Positions 33,712-45,900 of a stretch of DNA of 64,000 bases are shown piece by piece; position 1 is the first letter of the stretch, and every line of letters begins with the position of its first letter. The translations under genes and the position numbers were made by a program. Origin of the DNA: Hymenopus coronatus (lineage: Eukaryota > Arthropoda > Insecta > Mantodea > Hymenopodidae); assembly GCA_030762935.1 (NCBI GenBank), contig CM060884.1, forward strand, positions 77,143,696-77,207,695, in the 5' to 3' direction. The notes below the pieces were generated by a model. It ran no database searches and had not been told where the DNA came from. It saw only the letters and a list, made by a program, of their open reading frames with translations.

Positions 33712-34657
33712 TACGAGGGTCGGCTGAGAAGTTCCGGGCCTCACAAATATGGCGCCACTGGGCCAGTTAGACGGTAGCATCGTATAGATTAACTCTAAAA
33801 TAGCTTGAATCCATAGTTACAGATCAATAGCTTGTTTAGTTTTCGAATGACAGCATTTTAAACAAGACAACTTCAGAGTTTTCGCGAAAATGGAGGATTT
33901 GGAAAAACGAGCAGTGATTAAATACTTCCATTTGAAAGGCTTAACGCCTAAAGAAATCAAGGAGGAAATGGATAGTACATTGAAAGACTCTGTCCCTTCA
34001 TATTCAATGATTAAAGGGTGGGTTGCACAGTTTAAAATGGGACGTACGAGCACTAGTGATGAGCCTCGCTCTGGACGCCCTGTAGAAGTGACAACTCCAG
34101 AGATCATTGAACAAATGCCATCGTTTAGTACTGGAAGACCACAGATTAAAGTTGTTTGAGTTAGCAGAGGCTGTAAACATATCCAAAGAACGCACAGGTA
34201 ATATTTTAAGTAGTGTTTTGGGCTTTCACAAGGTCTGTGCAAGATGGGCGCCGCGTTTGTTGACACCTGAACAACAGTTGCAAAGAAAACTGTTTCTGTT
34301 AAGAATGTGGGGCTCTACCGTAAAAATCCCAGTGGAGTTTTGAGACGGCTTATCACCATGGATGAAACTTGGATACATCACTACACTCCAATCACAGTGA
34401 AAACAGTGGATTGCGCCAGGTGATCCAACTCCAAAAAAGCAAAGTCAATTTTGTCAGCTAACAAGATAATGGCGAGTGTTTTCTGGGATGCACAGGGAAT
34501 TATTTTTATTGACTACTTGTAAAAGGGTAAAAGTATCGCTGGTGACTACTACGCGAGCTTACTGCAAACGTTTGAGTGATGAGGTGAAAAGAAAAATATC
34601 TCATTTACCAGGAAAAAAAAAAAACAAACAAAAAAACTTGTTTCATCACGACAAGTC
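33712..34657 (+). pseudogene. mariner-family transposase pseudogene 3
   Basis: A TA followed by the terminus CGAGGGTCGGCTGAGAAG starts the element. The transposase begins at ATG 33890. The first HTH (KRAVIKYFHLKGLTPKEIK, SYSMIKGWVAQFK) is followed by GRTSTSDEPRSGRPVEVTTP. A frameshift near 34110 moves to DHRLKLFELAEAVNISKE and CARWAPRLLTPEQQ. After another shift comes MDETWIHHYTP with the first catalytic Asp at 34361. The second catalytic region survives as FHHDKSS (34642 onward) after an A-rich tract, in place of FHQDN. The sequence then runs into an H1 fragment, so the C-terminal third and right terminus are lost. Confidence 0.85.
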
Positions 34658-34834
34658 AAGCAGCTTTTAAAAAATTTAACTATCGCTTTAGCCTAGCGTA
34701 TTACCTTCTACGTACAAGAAAACGCTTCTGCTATTATTTATGGTGATCAGCATGAAATGGATACAAGAATTAGCTTTTTAACAATAATTTGTTAGAGAGA
34801 TGTAGAGAAAGTCATGTGAATGGAACACATCATT
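34658..34834 (-). mobile_element. H1 fragment (left end)
   Basis: AGCTTTTAAAAAATTTAACT to GTCATGTGAATGGAACACATC. It truncates mariner 3. Confidence 0.75.
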
Positions 34835-35342
34835 ATGCAGAAACAAGTTTGGTGTATTTAAAAGAAGTGGACATAACAGAAAGCTTTTGTGAACTGTATA
34901 TTTTCTGTAATGTTAAATACTAAATGGGGATGCAGTAAATTAAGTAAAAATGCGACAATTTCAGTGGAACAGCTGTTGAAAAAGGCAACGAAGCGAAATA
35001 AAGTAAAGCCCTGCTGAAATCTCTGAACCGAGAATGGAAACAAAGAAAGAGGCCAACGTTTTTTCACCCTCACAAATTAAATCTTAAAGAGGAGTGAGAG
35101 TCAAGGAGAAAATGTGGTTTTTCGCTTTGCTAAAATACATTTTGTGACTGGAGTGTAAAACAGCAACTGAGTTGAATAGCCTACTTTCTGAATACAATTA
35201 ATGGCGAACCTTGCTGGTTTATTAACTGGAGTGTTTTGTTTAATCGCATGTCTCATAATACAATGTGTAGTATTCATACATCTTTCTCTACTCGCTCTTC
35301 TCAAACTGTCCTTGCAAAAGCGTATTCTTCAATCTAATTTTT
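34835..35342. other. Unassigned stretch
   Basis: Frames of 67-71 codons on the minus strand look fortuitous. No repeat recognised. Confidence 0.4.
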
Positions 35343-35763
35343 TGCTTTCTCTAAACCTATTATGTACATAGTGTATAGAGAGGGTATTGTATTCCACCAA
35401 AAATTTGATACCGAGATTTAATCAGAAATATATGTTTTAAGTTCCCCACTTTCCAAAAAAGCCACTTTTAGAAAAAGGTTCGTGCTTCTGTGAACACGAT
35501 AACTCAAAAACGAAAAGTCGGTAAATATCAAACTGGATATTTAAGTTTAGTAACTTCCAGGGATGTGACTACTCTTTAAATGGAAAGAAGTTATGGAATT
35601 TTGATTTTCTCAAAAATGGTCATATCTTAAAGTTTTTTATAGGACAAACAAAATGTGTATCAGAAATTTTCTGGAAATAACCTCTAAATACATCTATATT
35701 CTGGATGAATTTTGCCAAACTAGGAAACCGTAAGAGATAGACAAAAACTTCTACATAAAAAAA
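35343..35763 (-). mobile_element. H1 element, hairpin half, interrupted
   Basis: TTTGCTTTCTCTAAACCTAT to ACAAAAACTTCTACATAAAA. Its sequence resumes at about 36638-36680 after a nested plus copy. Confidence 0.8.
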
Positions 35764-36636
35764 ATCTGATGTGTTCCATTCACATGACTTTCTCTACATC
35801 TCTGCAACAAATTATTGTTAAAAAGCTTATGCTTCTATTTACTTCATTCTAATCGAGAAACAATTAGCAGAAATAGTCTTATTACCTGCTTCTTTGGAAG
35901 TAGAAGCGAAATAAGGGAATACAATAGGTTAAACTGATAACCAAAAGCTGATTGCTATGTGATTGAAGTCTCTTTGTTTCTATGGACACGAGTTCACAAA
36001 TTCCTGTTTGAGAAAAGCCTGTTTCTAAATATGAAACCAAAAATAAGGTATATGTTTAAAACGATCAATTCCACGAACAAAATGTATATAACATAAATTG
36101 TGTGTTTTCAGGTGCTCTACATTTTTTTTGTGATAAGTTTTTGTCCATCTCTAATGGTTTAGCAGTTATGCAAAATTCCGTAAAATTCATCCAGAATAAA
36201 GTAGCCTTCAGAAGCTATTCCCAGAAAAATTCAAAATATACATTATATTTGTCAGGTAAATATCTTTAATATACGAAATTTTAATAAAAATCGTTTGAGC
36301 CATTTTTGAGAAAATCAAAAATTTCGAAAAAAGTTCCTTATAAAGGGTAGTTTAGGGTGGGGGTATTTTTCTGAAAATCTTCGTGTCACATTCTCTGGAA
36401 TATACCAAAGTTAAATGCCAAGTTTGGTATTTTACAGACTTTTCCTTTTTGAGTTATCGTAATTCAAAGACTCACGGACACACGGACCCACATACATGGC
36501 CCTTTTTTCTGAAAAAACTTTTTTTGGATACATGGAACGCTAAAACGTATATTTCCGGTGAAATATTGAAATAGAATTTTGGGAGGAATACAATACCTTC
36601 TCTATACACTATGTAAATAGTACGTGTAGAGAAAGT
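35764..36636 (+). mobile_element. H1 element nested inside another H1
   Basis: A complete plus copy, ATCTGATGTGTTCC to GTGTAGAGAAAGT, sits between CTACATAAAA and AAAATGTAGGTCTCG of a minus copy. The host reads across the A-run if the insert is removed, which fixes both element ends to within a few A residues. Confidence 0.9.
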
Positions 36637-36680
36637 AAAAATGTAGGTCTCGTTAAAACATACACATTATGTCATATTGG
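36637..36680 (-). mobile_element. H1 host fragment, continuation of 35343-35763
   Basis: AAAATGTAGGTCTCGTTAAA plus CATACACATTATGTCATAT is the part of H1 that follows the interrupted ACAAAAACTT block. It is then cut by the next copy. Confidence 0.75.
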
Positions 36681-36685
36681 TTTTT

Positions 36686-37458
36686 ACTTTCTCTACACGC
36701 ACTATGTACATACTGTATAGAGAAGGTATTGTATTCCTCCCAAAAATATTATACCGAGATTTAATTCGAAATATAAGTTTTAGGATCCCCTGTATCCAAA
36801 AAAGGCATTTTTAGAAAAAGGTCCGTGTGTATGTCTGTGAACACGATAACTCAAAAACTAAAAGTTGGTAAAGTACCAAACTTGATATTTAAGTTTAGTA
36901 TCTTCCAGGGATGCTACACGAAGATTTTGATGAAAATCCCCCCAACCCAAACTACTCTTTAATTGGAAAAAAGTTCAAAAAGTTTGATTTCTCAAAAATG
37001 ACTATATCTTAAAGATAAACGAACAAAATGTATATCAGGAATTTGTTGATATTAGCCTCTAAATACCTCTTTATTCTGGATTAATTGTATCGAATTTTGG
37101 CAAACTAGTAAATCGTAAGAGATAAGACAAAAAACTTGCTATATAAAAATATAGATCTCGTTAAAACATACAAGTTATGTCATATTGCTTTTTTTTTCGT
37201 GGAACTGACCATTTTTGAGATATTCCTTGTTATTTGTTTCAAATACTTAAACTTTTCTCACACGTTGTAAAGAAACGCATTTCAACCTCATGGCAACAAG
37301 CTTTTAAAATATTGACTATCGGTTTGGCCTAATTTCTCTTTGTCTTTCAAAAAAGCAAGTAATAAGATAATTTCTGCTAATATTTCCTCGATTGTCATGA
37401 AGTAGCTAAGAGAATGTGATTTTAACAATTATTTGTTACAAAACTGTGAATGAAACAC
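36686..37458 (-). mobile_element. H1 element, full length
   Basis: ACTTTCTCTACACGCACTAT to AAACTGTGAATGAAACAC. It is a subfamily copy with a shortened central block and AAACGCATTTCAACCTCATG. Confidence 0.8.
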
Positions 37459-37464
37459 TTTAGA

Positions 37465-37580
37465 TTTTTACTTTCTCAATTTCTGTCACAGTATATAGAT
37501 GGAGAACATCTGGCATTCCACCAAAAAACCTGACAGCGGTCTTTCCCCGGAAATACATCTCTTATGGTCATTTTATACAA
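37465..37580 (-). mobile_element. H1 hairpin-end fragment, diverged
   Basis: TTTTTACTTTCTCAATTTCT to GGAAATACATCTCTTATGG. It lies between a minus left end and a plus left end. Confidence 0.65.
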
Positions 37581-37588
37581 AACAGAAA

Positions 37589-38413
37589 ATCTGATGTGTT
37601 CCATTCACATGACCTTCTCTACATCTTGTAACATATTATTGTTAATAAGCTTATTCTTCTATTTACTTCAACATTAGCAGAATGTTCGTATCACTTTATT
37701 CCTTATAAGTAGAAGGGAAATAAGGGAATACACTAGGGTAAAGTGACAGTCACATGTTTTAAATGCTATGGGATCGAAATCCGTTTCTTTGCGTGGCCAG
37801 GAGTTAACAAGTTCCCATATGAGAAAAGTTTAAGCAATTTAAAACTGAAACCAATAACAAGGAATATCTCGAAAGCGGTCAATTACATATATGACATAAG
37901 TTGTGTGTTTCAAGAAGATCTACATTTTTGGTGTAGTAAGCTTTTGTCTTTCTCTTACGGCCAGTTGTGAAAAAAAATCATCCACAATAAAGAGGTCTTC
38001 AGAGGCTATTCCCAGAAAATTCTAGATATACATTTTATATTTCAGGTAAATATCTAAAACTTAAGAAAGTTTAATCAAAATCGTTAGAGATTTTTTTTTT
38101 AAAGAATCAACATTTGTAATATTTTTCCATGTGAAGGTCAGTTGGGTTGGGGGATTTTTTTTAAAAAAATCATCGTGTCGCATCTTTGGAAGGTAGTGAA
38201 CTTAAATACCAAGTTTGGTGTTTAACGGACTTTTCGTTTTTGAGCTATGCTGTCCACAGGCATACTGACACACAAGGACATTTTTCTAAAAATGCTTTTT
38301 TGGATTCAGAAGGTATCAAAACATATATTTCTGTTGAAATCTCGGTATTGAATTTTTGGGTGCAATATAATACCTTGTCCATACACCACGTACATAGTAC
38401 GTGTAGAGAAAGT
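37589..38413 (+). mobile_element. H1 element, full length
   Basis: ATCTGATGTGTTCC to ACGTGTAGAGAAAGT. It is the inverted partner of 36686-37458. Confidence 0.85.
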
Positions 38414-38702
38414 AATAAAGTAGTTTTTTTTTTTTTTCAATTTACATAAAGTCCTCACCTTCATATTCCTCCATTGTTGAAAACGTCTGACTGTTTCGCT
38501 GTCAGGAACAATGTCTGTGTAACTTGCAGTACACGAGACAGATGGTCCATATGACTGGCAACACTTCTATGCGCTTTAGCCGTTTCCTAATGTTCATCCT
38601 ATCAAGTAATTTTGACTTCACTCTGCTCACTTGAATGGGGGAGACTTAAATTGCAATATACCGTAACTCTTGAAAGGAGTCCTTATCAGCACCTACTTCA
38701 TT
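38414..38702. other. Unassigned stretch
   Basis: A T-run at 38427-38440, then unique-looking sequence. Nothing recognised. Confidence 0.4.
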
Positions 38703-38985
38703 GTACGAGGAAAGTTTCCGAACTGATAAAGATACAAGACATTTTTATTTGTCAACATACACACTTCTCCCAGCGATGCTCCCATCTCTGTAACCCGTCC
38801 CAACACAACTCGGCGTTTTTCTCTACACAATAATTGTTCACGAAGGTGACTGCCTCTTCATTTGACGAAAATCTGTCCTCCGAGCGCAATTTTCAGATGA
38901 GGGAGCAAGATCTGGTGAGTAAGGCGGATGGTCAAGCACTTCAAACCGTAATTCGTGAATTTTTGCCATTGGAACCGCTGAGATA
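38703..38985 (-). pseudogene. mariner transposase C-terminal fragment
   Basis: On the minus strand MAKIHELRFEVLDHPPYSPDLAP (start near 38985) is the conserved block holding the third catalytic region, read here as DLAP then SS where mariners usually have SD. After a shift the frame continues EEAVTFVNNYCVEKNAEL and WEHRWEKCVYVDK then stop. The terminus TACGAGGAAAGTTTCCGAAC lies at 38703. The N-terminal two thirds are replaced by the AT-rich repeat that starts next to it. Confidence 0.8.
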
Positions 38986-39211
38986 CCTAATTGCTTACAC
39001 CGGAGCAAATATCTCACACCTTATTTCATTTATTAACAAACATTTTTTTTAAAATTTTTCAAAATAAAATAAATATACATTTTCTGATTAATAAGTTAAC
39101 CTAAATAACTTAAATTAAATTATACATCTGAACCTATATATTTATCAAAATTAAATTTAATATTTAAATGTTTATGTATTATATTATTATTAATTATAAA
39201 CATTTAAAATG

Positions 39212-39247
<36 letters not shown>

Positions 39248-39672
39248 AAATCAATTTATTTTATTTTAATTTATTATTATTTATTATTATCCTTCTATCA
39301 ATTTATTTAATTTTAATTTATTATTATTTACTTATTTTAATCATTATTTATTATAATTTATTTTATTATTATAATTATATATACAATTATTTAATATCTA
39401 TTCTAATAATATTATTGCTATTATTTTATGTTTATTATAATGATTGTTTCTAGATATTTTATTACTTTATCCCACATTCTTGTTACTATATTTCTATAGT
39501 TACATTATGTGACATAAACATTAAACTATTTTAAATTACAAAGTTTAAAATATTACTGGTAACCAGTAAATAAATGACAGGTAACCATATATTATAATTT
39601 CAATTACTAATTAAAAACTTAAACCTAAACAAAAATAATAAAAACCACAAATTACACTACTCTATAATTTGC
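38972..39672 (-). repeat. AT-rich dispersed repeat, copy 2
   Basis: In reverse complement this follows the same block order as 6205-6975: TATAGAGTAGTG, AATAGTTTAATGTTTATG, TAGAAATATAGTAACAAG, TTCAGATGTATAATTTAATT, GCAATTAGGTATC. It includes a TA microsatellite at about 39214-39243. It joins a truncated mariner. Confidence 0.6.
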
Positions 39673-40014
39673 CGACGGCACACCAATACTACTTCCTCAT
39701 ACCCTTTTCTTCTTTAACATCAGATATTTAAAGATCCACTCAGTTGCTATTCCACAATGCTATACCTAATAAAATATTCTACTATTATTGTTCTACTGCG
39801 CAATTAGTGCTTATGTGACTTAGTCTTATATATTAATCCAAGTGTAATTATTTTCCTATTTTCTATTGCACGTAATATCTAATTAAATTAATTATGATTT
39901 AATTATGAATTAAACTATTCACTATACACTTTCATTATACACTTTAAAATTCATCACTTCTTTATTCCCTTCTTATCACACTTATTCTATCTTTTCACTC
40001 ACTTCCCCTTCTCA
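39673..40014. other. Unassigned AT-rich stretch
   Basis: Left flank of the 27-bp array, with no recognisable feature. Confidence 0.4.
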
Positions 40015-42330
40015 CTTCATCCCTGATCCTGCATCTTATCTTTTCATCCCTAAACCTACATCTTGTCACTTCATCCCTGACCCTGCATCTTCTTACTTCA
40101 TCCCTGACCCTGCATTTTCTCACTTCTTCCATAACCCTGCATCTTCTCACTTCATCCTTGACCCTGCATCTTGTCACTTCATCCTTGACCCTGCATCTTC
40201 TCACTTCATCCATGACCCTGCATCTTCTGACTTCATCCCTGATCCTGCATCTTCTCACTTCTTCCATGACCCTGCATCTTCTCACTTCATCCCTGATCCT
40301 GCATCTTCTCACTTCATCCCTGACCCTGCACCTTCTCACTTCATCCCTGACCCTGCATCTTCTCACTTCTTCCATGACCCCGCATCTTCTCACTTCATCC
40401 CTGACCCTGCATCTTCTCACTTCATCCTTGGCCCTGCATCTTGTCACTTCATCCCTGACCCTGCATCTTCTCACTTCATCCCTGACCCTGCATCTTCTCA
40501 CTTCATCCCTGACCCTGTATCTTCCCACTTCTTCCCTGACCCTGCATCTTCTGACTTCATCCCTGACCCTGCATTTTCTGACTTCTTCCCTGACCCTGCA
40601 TCTTGTCACTTCATCCTTGACCCTCATCTTCTGACTTCATCCCTGACCCTGCATCTTCTCACTTCATCCCTGACCGTGCATCTTCTCACTGCATCCTTGA
40701 TCCTGCATCTTGTCACTTCATCCTTGACCCTGCATCTTCTGTTCATCCCTGACCCTGCAACTTCTCACTTCTTCCCTGACTCTGCATCTTGTCACTTCAT
40801 CCTTGACCCTGCATCTTCTGTTCATCCCTGACCCTGCAACTTCTCACTTCTTCCCTGACTCTGCATCTTGTCACTTCATCCTTGACTCTGCATTTTGTAA
40901 CTTCATCCTTGATCCTGCATCTTCTGTTCATCCCTGACCCTGCAACTTCTCACTTCTTCCCTGACTCTGCATCTTGTCACTTCATCCTTGACTCTGCATT
41001 TTGTAACTTCATCCTTGACCCTGCATCTTCTGTTCATCCCTGACCCTGCAACTTCTCACTTCTTCCCTGACTCTGCATCTTGTCACTTCATCCTTGACCC
41101 TGCATTTTGTAACTTCATCCTTGATCCTGCATCTTCTCACTTCATCCCTGACCCTGCATCTTGTCACTTCATCCTTGACCCTGCATCTTGTCACTTCATC
41201 CTTGACCCTGCATCTTGTAACTTCATCCTTGACCCTGCATCTTGTAACTTCATCCCTGACCCTGCATCTTCTCACTTCTTCCCTGACTGCATCTTCTCAC
41301 TTCATCCTTGACCCTGCATCTTGTCACTTCATCCTTGACCCTGCATCTTGTAACTTCATCCCTGACCCTGCATCTTCTCACTTCATCCCTGACCCTGCAT
41401 CTTCTCACTTCATCCCTGATCCTGCATCTTGTCACTTCATCCTTGACCCTGCATCTTCTGGCTTCATCCCTACTCTGCATCTTGTCACTTCATCCTTGAC
41501 CCTGCATCTTGTCACTTCATCCTTGACCCTGCATCTTGTCACTTCATCCTTGACCCTGCATCTTCTCACTTCTTCCCTGACCCTGCATCTTCTGACTTCT
41601 TCCCTGACCCTGCATCTTGTCACTTCATCCTTGACCCTGCATCTTCTGACTTCATCCCTGACCCTGCATCTTCTCACTTCATCCCTGACCGTGCATCTTC
41701 TCACTGCATCCTTGATCCTGCATCTTGTCACTTCATCCTTGACCCTGCATCTTCTGTTCATCCCTGAGCCTGCAACTTCTCACTTCTTCCCTGACTCTGC
41801 ATCTTGTCACTTCATCCTTGACCCTGCATCTTGTCACTTCATCCTTGACCCTGCATCTTGTAACTTCATCCTTGACCCTGCATCTTCTGTTCATCCCTGA
41901 CCCTGCATCTTCTCACTTCTTCCCTGACTGCATCTTGTCACTTCATCCTTGACCCTGCATCTTGTAACTTCATCCTTGACCCTGCATCTTCTGTTCATCC
42001 CTGACCCTGCATCTTCTCACTTCTTCCCTGACTGCATCTTGTCACTTCATCCTTGACCCTGTATCTTGTCACTTCATCCTTGACCCTGCATCTTGTCACT
42101 TCATCCTTGACCCTGCATCTTGTCACTTCATCCCTGATCCTGCATCTTGTCACTTCATCCTTGACCCTGCATCTTGTCACTTCATCCCTGATCCTGAATC
42201 TTGTCACTTCATCCTTGACCCTGCATCTTCTGACTTCATCCCTGACCCTGCATCTTCTCACTTCTTCCCTGACTGCATCTTGTCACTTCATCCTTGACCC
42301 TGCATCTTGTCACTTCATCCATGACACACA
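40015..42330. repeat. 27-bp minisatellite (about 85 units), open on both strands
   Basis: Units of 27 bp read CTTCATCCCTGACCCTGCAT plus CTTCTCA or CTTGTCA. Some units are 25 bp (CTTCTGTTCATCC, two bases lost), which shifts the frame and marks higher-order blocks. Because 27 is a multiple of three, long frames persist: plus SLTLHLLTS-type units (for example 41094-41900) and minus RRCRVRDEV-type units (for example 39995-40627, 210 codons). The minus product would be Arg/Asp/Glu-rich. I treat it as repeat, not gene, since both strands are equally open. Confidence 0.95.
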
Positions 42331-42716
42331 ATCTTCCTAATTCGTCCCAGAACGCCATCTTCTGCCTTCATCCAGGTATCGCCATTTTCCCTCTTCACCG
42401 ATTGGTTCTGTAAATTGAAAATAATAATTTAATAACATAAAGTTCCCGTCTTCATGACTAATTTGGATACAATTTACGTGAGAGTTACTGAATTGTGTGA
42501 GGTTAGTAATTTGCAGATGTGGATTATTTACAATTATTACTGCCATCGGAAGTGGACCATTTGTAGTGGTTCTTGCCATTACGGGAATGTGTATAGGGCT
42601 CCTGTAAACACGAGGACAATATGGAACCCTACAGTGCATGTAACCCGGGTTCCATATTACTTGCATGCCACAAGTTATGTAGTTTCACCTTGAAAGGAGC
42701 TTTTGTTGCATTTGAG
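42331..42716. other. 5' flank of pogo transposase with a hairpin
   Basis: AATATGGAACCC (about 42618-42629) and GGGTTCCATATT (about 42647-42658) form 12-bp inverted arms 60 bp upstream of the transposase ATG. Nothing else recognised. Confidence 0.45.
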
Positions 42717-42904
42717 ATGCCGCGAACGTCACTTGAGACGAAATGTCGTAGAAAAAGGAAGTTGTGGGATAAAGAGAACATGATACAAGCTGTACGGGAA
42801 AAGAAAACGGGCCTAAAGGGAGCGGCAAAGAATTTCCGTGTCCCAAAAACAACATTAAGACGACTGGTCCTTGAAACTGTGCTGGTGAAGAAGCTGTCAG
42901 AAAT
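42717..42904 (+). pseudogene. pogo/Tigger-like transposase, N-terminal part
   Basis: The likely ATG is at 42717 (MPRTSLETKCRRKRKLWDK). The first 60 residues are a psq-type HTH as in pogo, Tigger and jerky proteins: KRKLW, ENMIQAVREKKTGLKGAAKN and FRVPKTTLRRLV. After about residue 63 the frame enters the tandem repeat and soon stops. The remaining gene continues beyond the array at 46851. This domain would contact the transposon ends. A longer upstream frame starts at 42621 but lacks family support. Confidence 0.85.
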
Positions 42905-45900
42905 CATTTGCAGGGGAATCAGCTGGCCATTTCATGCGACGTCACCATGAAAAACTGGCACCAACTGGAGGTCGTATACACTAGCTAAGGGCTTATCATT
43001 TGGAGGGGAATCAGCTGGTTTGGCCATTTCATGCGACGTCACCATGAAAAACTGGCTATTCGGAAACCAACTGGAAGTCGTATACACTAGCTAAGGGCTT
43101 ATCATTTGGAGGGGAATCAGCTGGCCATTTCATGTGACGTCACCATGAAAAACTGGCACCAACTGGAAGTCCTATACACTAGCTAAAGGCTTATCATTTG
43201 GAGGGGAATCAGCTGGCCATTTCATGTGACGTCACCATGAAAAACTGGCTATTCGGAAACCAACTGGAAGTCGTATACACTAGCTAAGGGCTTATCATTT
43301 GGAGGGGAATCAGCTGGTTTGGCCATTTCATATGGCGTCACCATGAAAAACTGGCACCAACTGGAAGTCGTATACACTAGCTAAGGGCTTATCATTTGGA
43401 GGGGAATCAGCTGGTTTGGCCATTTCATGCGACGTCACCATGAAAAACTGGCACCAACTGGAAGTCGTATACACTAGTAAAGGCTTATCATTTGGAGGGG
43501 AATCAGCTGGTTTGGCTATTTCATGTGACGTCACCATGAAAAACTGGCACCAACTGGAAGTCCTATACACTAGCTAAGGGATTATCATTTGGAGGGGAAT
43601 CAGCTGGTTTGGCCATTTCATGCGACGTCACCATGAAAAACTGGCACCAACTGGAAGTCGTATACACTAGCTAAGGGCTTATCATTTGGAGGGGAATCAG
43701 CTGGCCATTTCATGTGACGTCACCATGAAAAACTGGCACCAACTGGAAGTCCTATACACTAGCTAAAGGCTTATCATTTGGAGGGGAATCAGCTGGCCAT
43801 TTCATGTGACGTCACCATGAAAAACTGGCTATTCGGAAACCAACTGGAAGTCGTATACACTAGCTAAGGGCTTATCATTTGGAGGGGAATCAGCTGGTTT
43901 GGCCATTTCATATGGCGTCACCATGAAAAACTGGCACCAACTGGAAGTCGTATACACTAGCTAAGGGCTTATCATTTGGAGGGGAATCAGCTGGTTTGGC
44001 CATTTCATGCGACGTCACCATGAAAAACTGGCACCAACTGGAAGTCGTATACACTAGTAAAGGCTTATCATTTGGAGGGGAATCAGCTGGTTTGGCTATT
44101 TCATGTGACGTCACCATGAAAAACTGGCACCAACTGGAAGTCCTATACACTAGCTAAGGGATTATCATTTGGAGGGGAATCAGCTGGTTTGGCCATTTCA
44201 TGCGACGTCACCATGAAAAACTGGCACCAACTGGAAGTCGTATACACTAGCTAAGGGCTTATCATTTGGAGGGGAATCAGCTGGTTTGGCCATTTCATGC
44301 GACGTCACCATGAAAAACTGGCACCAACTGGAAGTCGTATACACTAGTAAAGGCTTATCATTTGGAGGGGAATCAGCTGGTTTGGCTATTTCATGCGACG
44401 TCACCATGAAAAACTGGCACCAACTGGAAGTCGTATACACTAGCTAAGGGCTTATCATTTGGAGGGGAATCAGCTGGCCATTTCATGTGACGTCACCATG
44501 AAAAACTGGCACCAACTGGAAGTCGTATACACTAGTAAAGGCTTATCATTTGGAGGGGAATCAGCTGGTTTGGCTATTTCATGTGACGTCACCATGAAAA
44601 ACTGGCACCAACTGGAAGTCGTATACACTAGCTAAGGGCTTATCATTTGGAGGAGAATCAGCTGATTTGGCCATTTCATATGACGTCACCATGAAAAACT
44701 GGCACCAACTGGAAGTCGTATACACTAGCTAAGGGCTTATCATTTGGAGGGGAATCAGCTGGCCATTTCATGTGACGTCACCATGAAAAACTGGCACCAA
44801 CTGGAAGTCGTATACACTAGCTAAGGGATTATCATTTGGGGGGGAATCAGCTGGTTTGGCCATTTCATATGGCGTCACCATGAAAAACTGGCACCAACTG
44901 GAAGTCGTATACACTAGCTAAGGGCTTATTATTTGGAGGGGAATCAGCTGGTTTGGCCATTTCATGCGACGTCACCATGAAAAACTGGCACCAACTGGAA
45001 GTCGTATACACTAGTAAAGGCTTATCATTTGGAGGGGAATCAGCTGGTTTGGCTATTTCATGTGACGTCACCATGAAAAACTGGCTATTCGGAAACCAAC
45101 TGGAAGTCGTATACACTAGCTAAGGGCTTATCATTTGGAGGGGAATCAGCTGGTTTGGCCATTTCATGCGACGTCACCATGAAAAACTGGCACCAACTGG
45201 AAGTCGTATACACTAGTAAAGGCTTATCATTTGGAGGGGAATCAGCTGGTTTGGCTATTTCATGTGACGTCACCATGAAAAACTGGCTATTCGGAAACCA
45301 ACTGGAAGTCGTATACACTAGCTAAGGGCTTATCATTTGGAGGGGAATCAGCTGGTTTGGCCATTTCATGCGACGTCACCATGAAAAACTGGCACCAACT
45401 GGAAGTCGTATACACTAGTAAAGGCTTATCATTTGGAGGGGAATCAACTGGTTTGGCTATTTCATGTGACGTCACCATGAAAAACTGGCTATTCGGAAAC
45501 CAACTGGAAGTCGTATACACTAGCTAAGGGCTTATCATTTGGAGGGGACTCAGCTGGCCATTTCATGCGACGTCACCATGAAAAACTGGCACCAACTGGA
45601 AGTCGTATACACTAGCTAAGGGCTTATCATTTGGAGGGGAATCAGCTGGTTTGGCCATTTCATGTGACGTCACCATGAAAAACTGCCACCAACCGGAAGT
45701 CGTATACACTAGCTAAGGGATTATCATTTGGAGGGGAATCAGCTGGTTTGGCTATTTCATGTGACGTCACCATGAAAAACTGCCACCAACTGGAAGTCGT
45801 ATACACTAGCTAAGGGCTTATCATTTGGGGGGGAATCAGCTGGTTTGGCCATTTCATGTGACGTCACCATGAAAAACTGGCACCAACTGGAAGTCGTATA

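Noticed and set aside
33509..33727. 72-codon gene upstream of mariner 3
   Set aside because: Runs into the transposon terminus and resembles nothing known.
39995..41900. Long protein genes in the 27-bp array
   Set aside because: Both strands are equally open because the unit is a multiple of three; no start context, domain or flanking gene structure.
43328..45520. Minus-strand CQFFMVTSHEIAKPADS-type proteins
   Set aside because: Antisense shadow of the pogo-derived tandem repeat.
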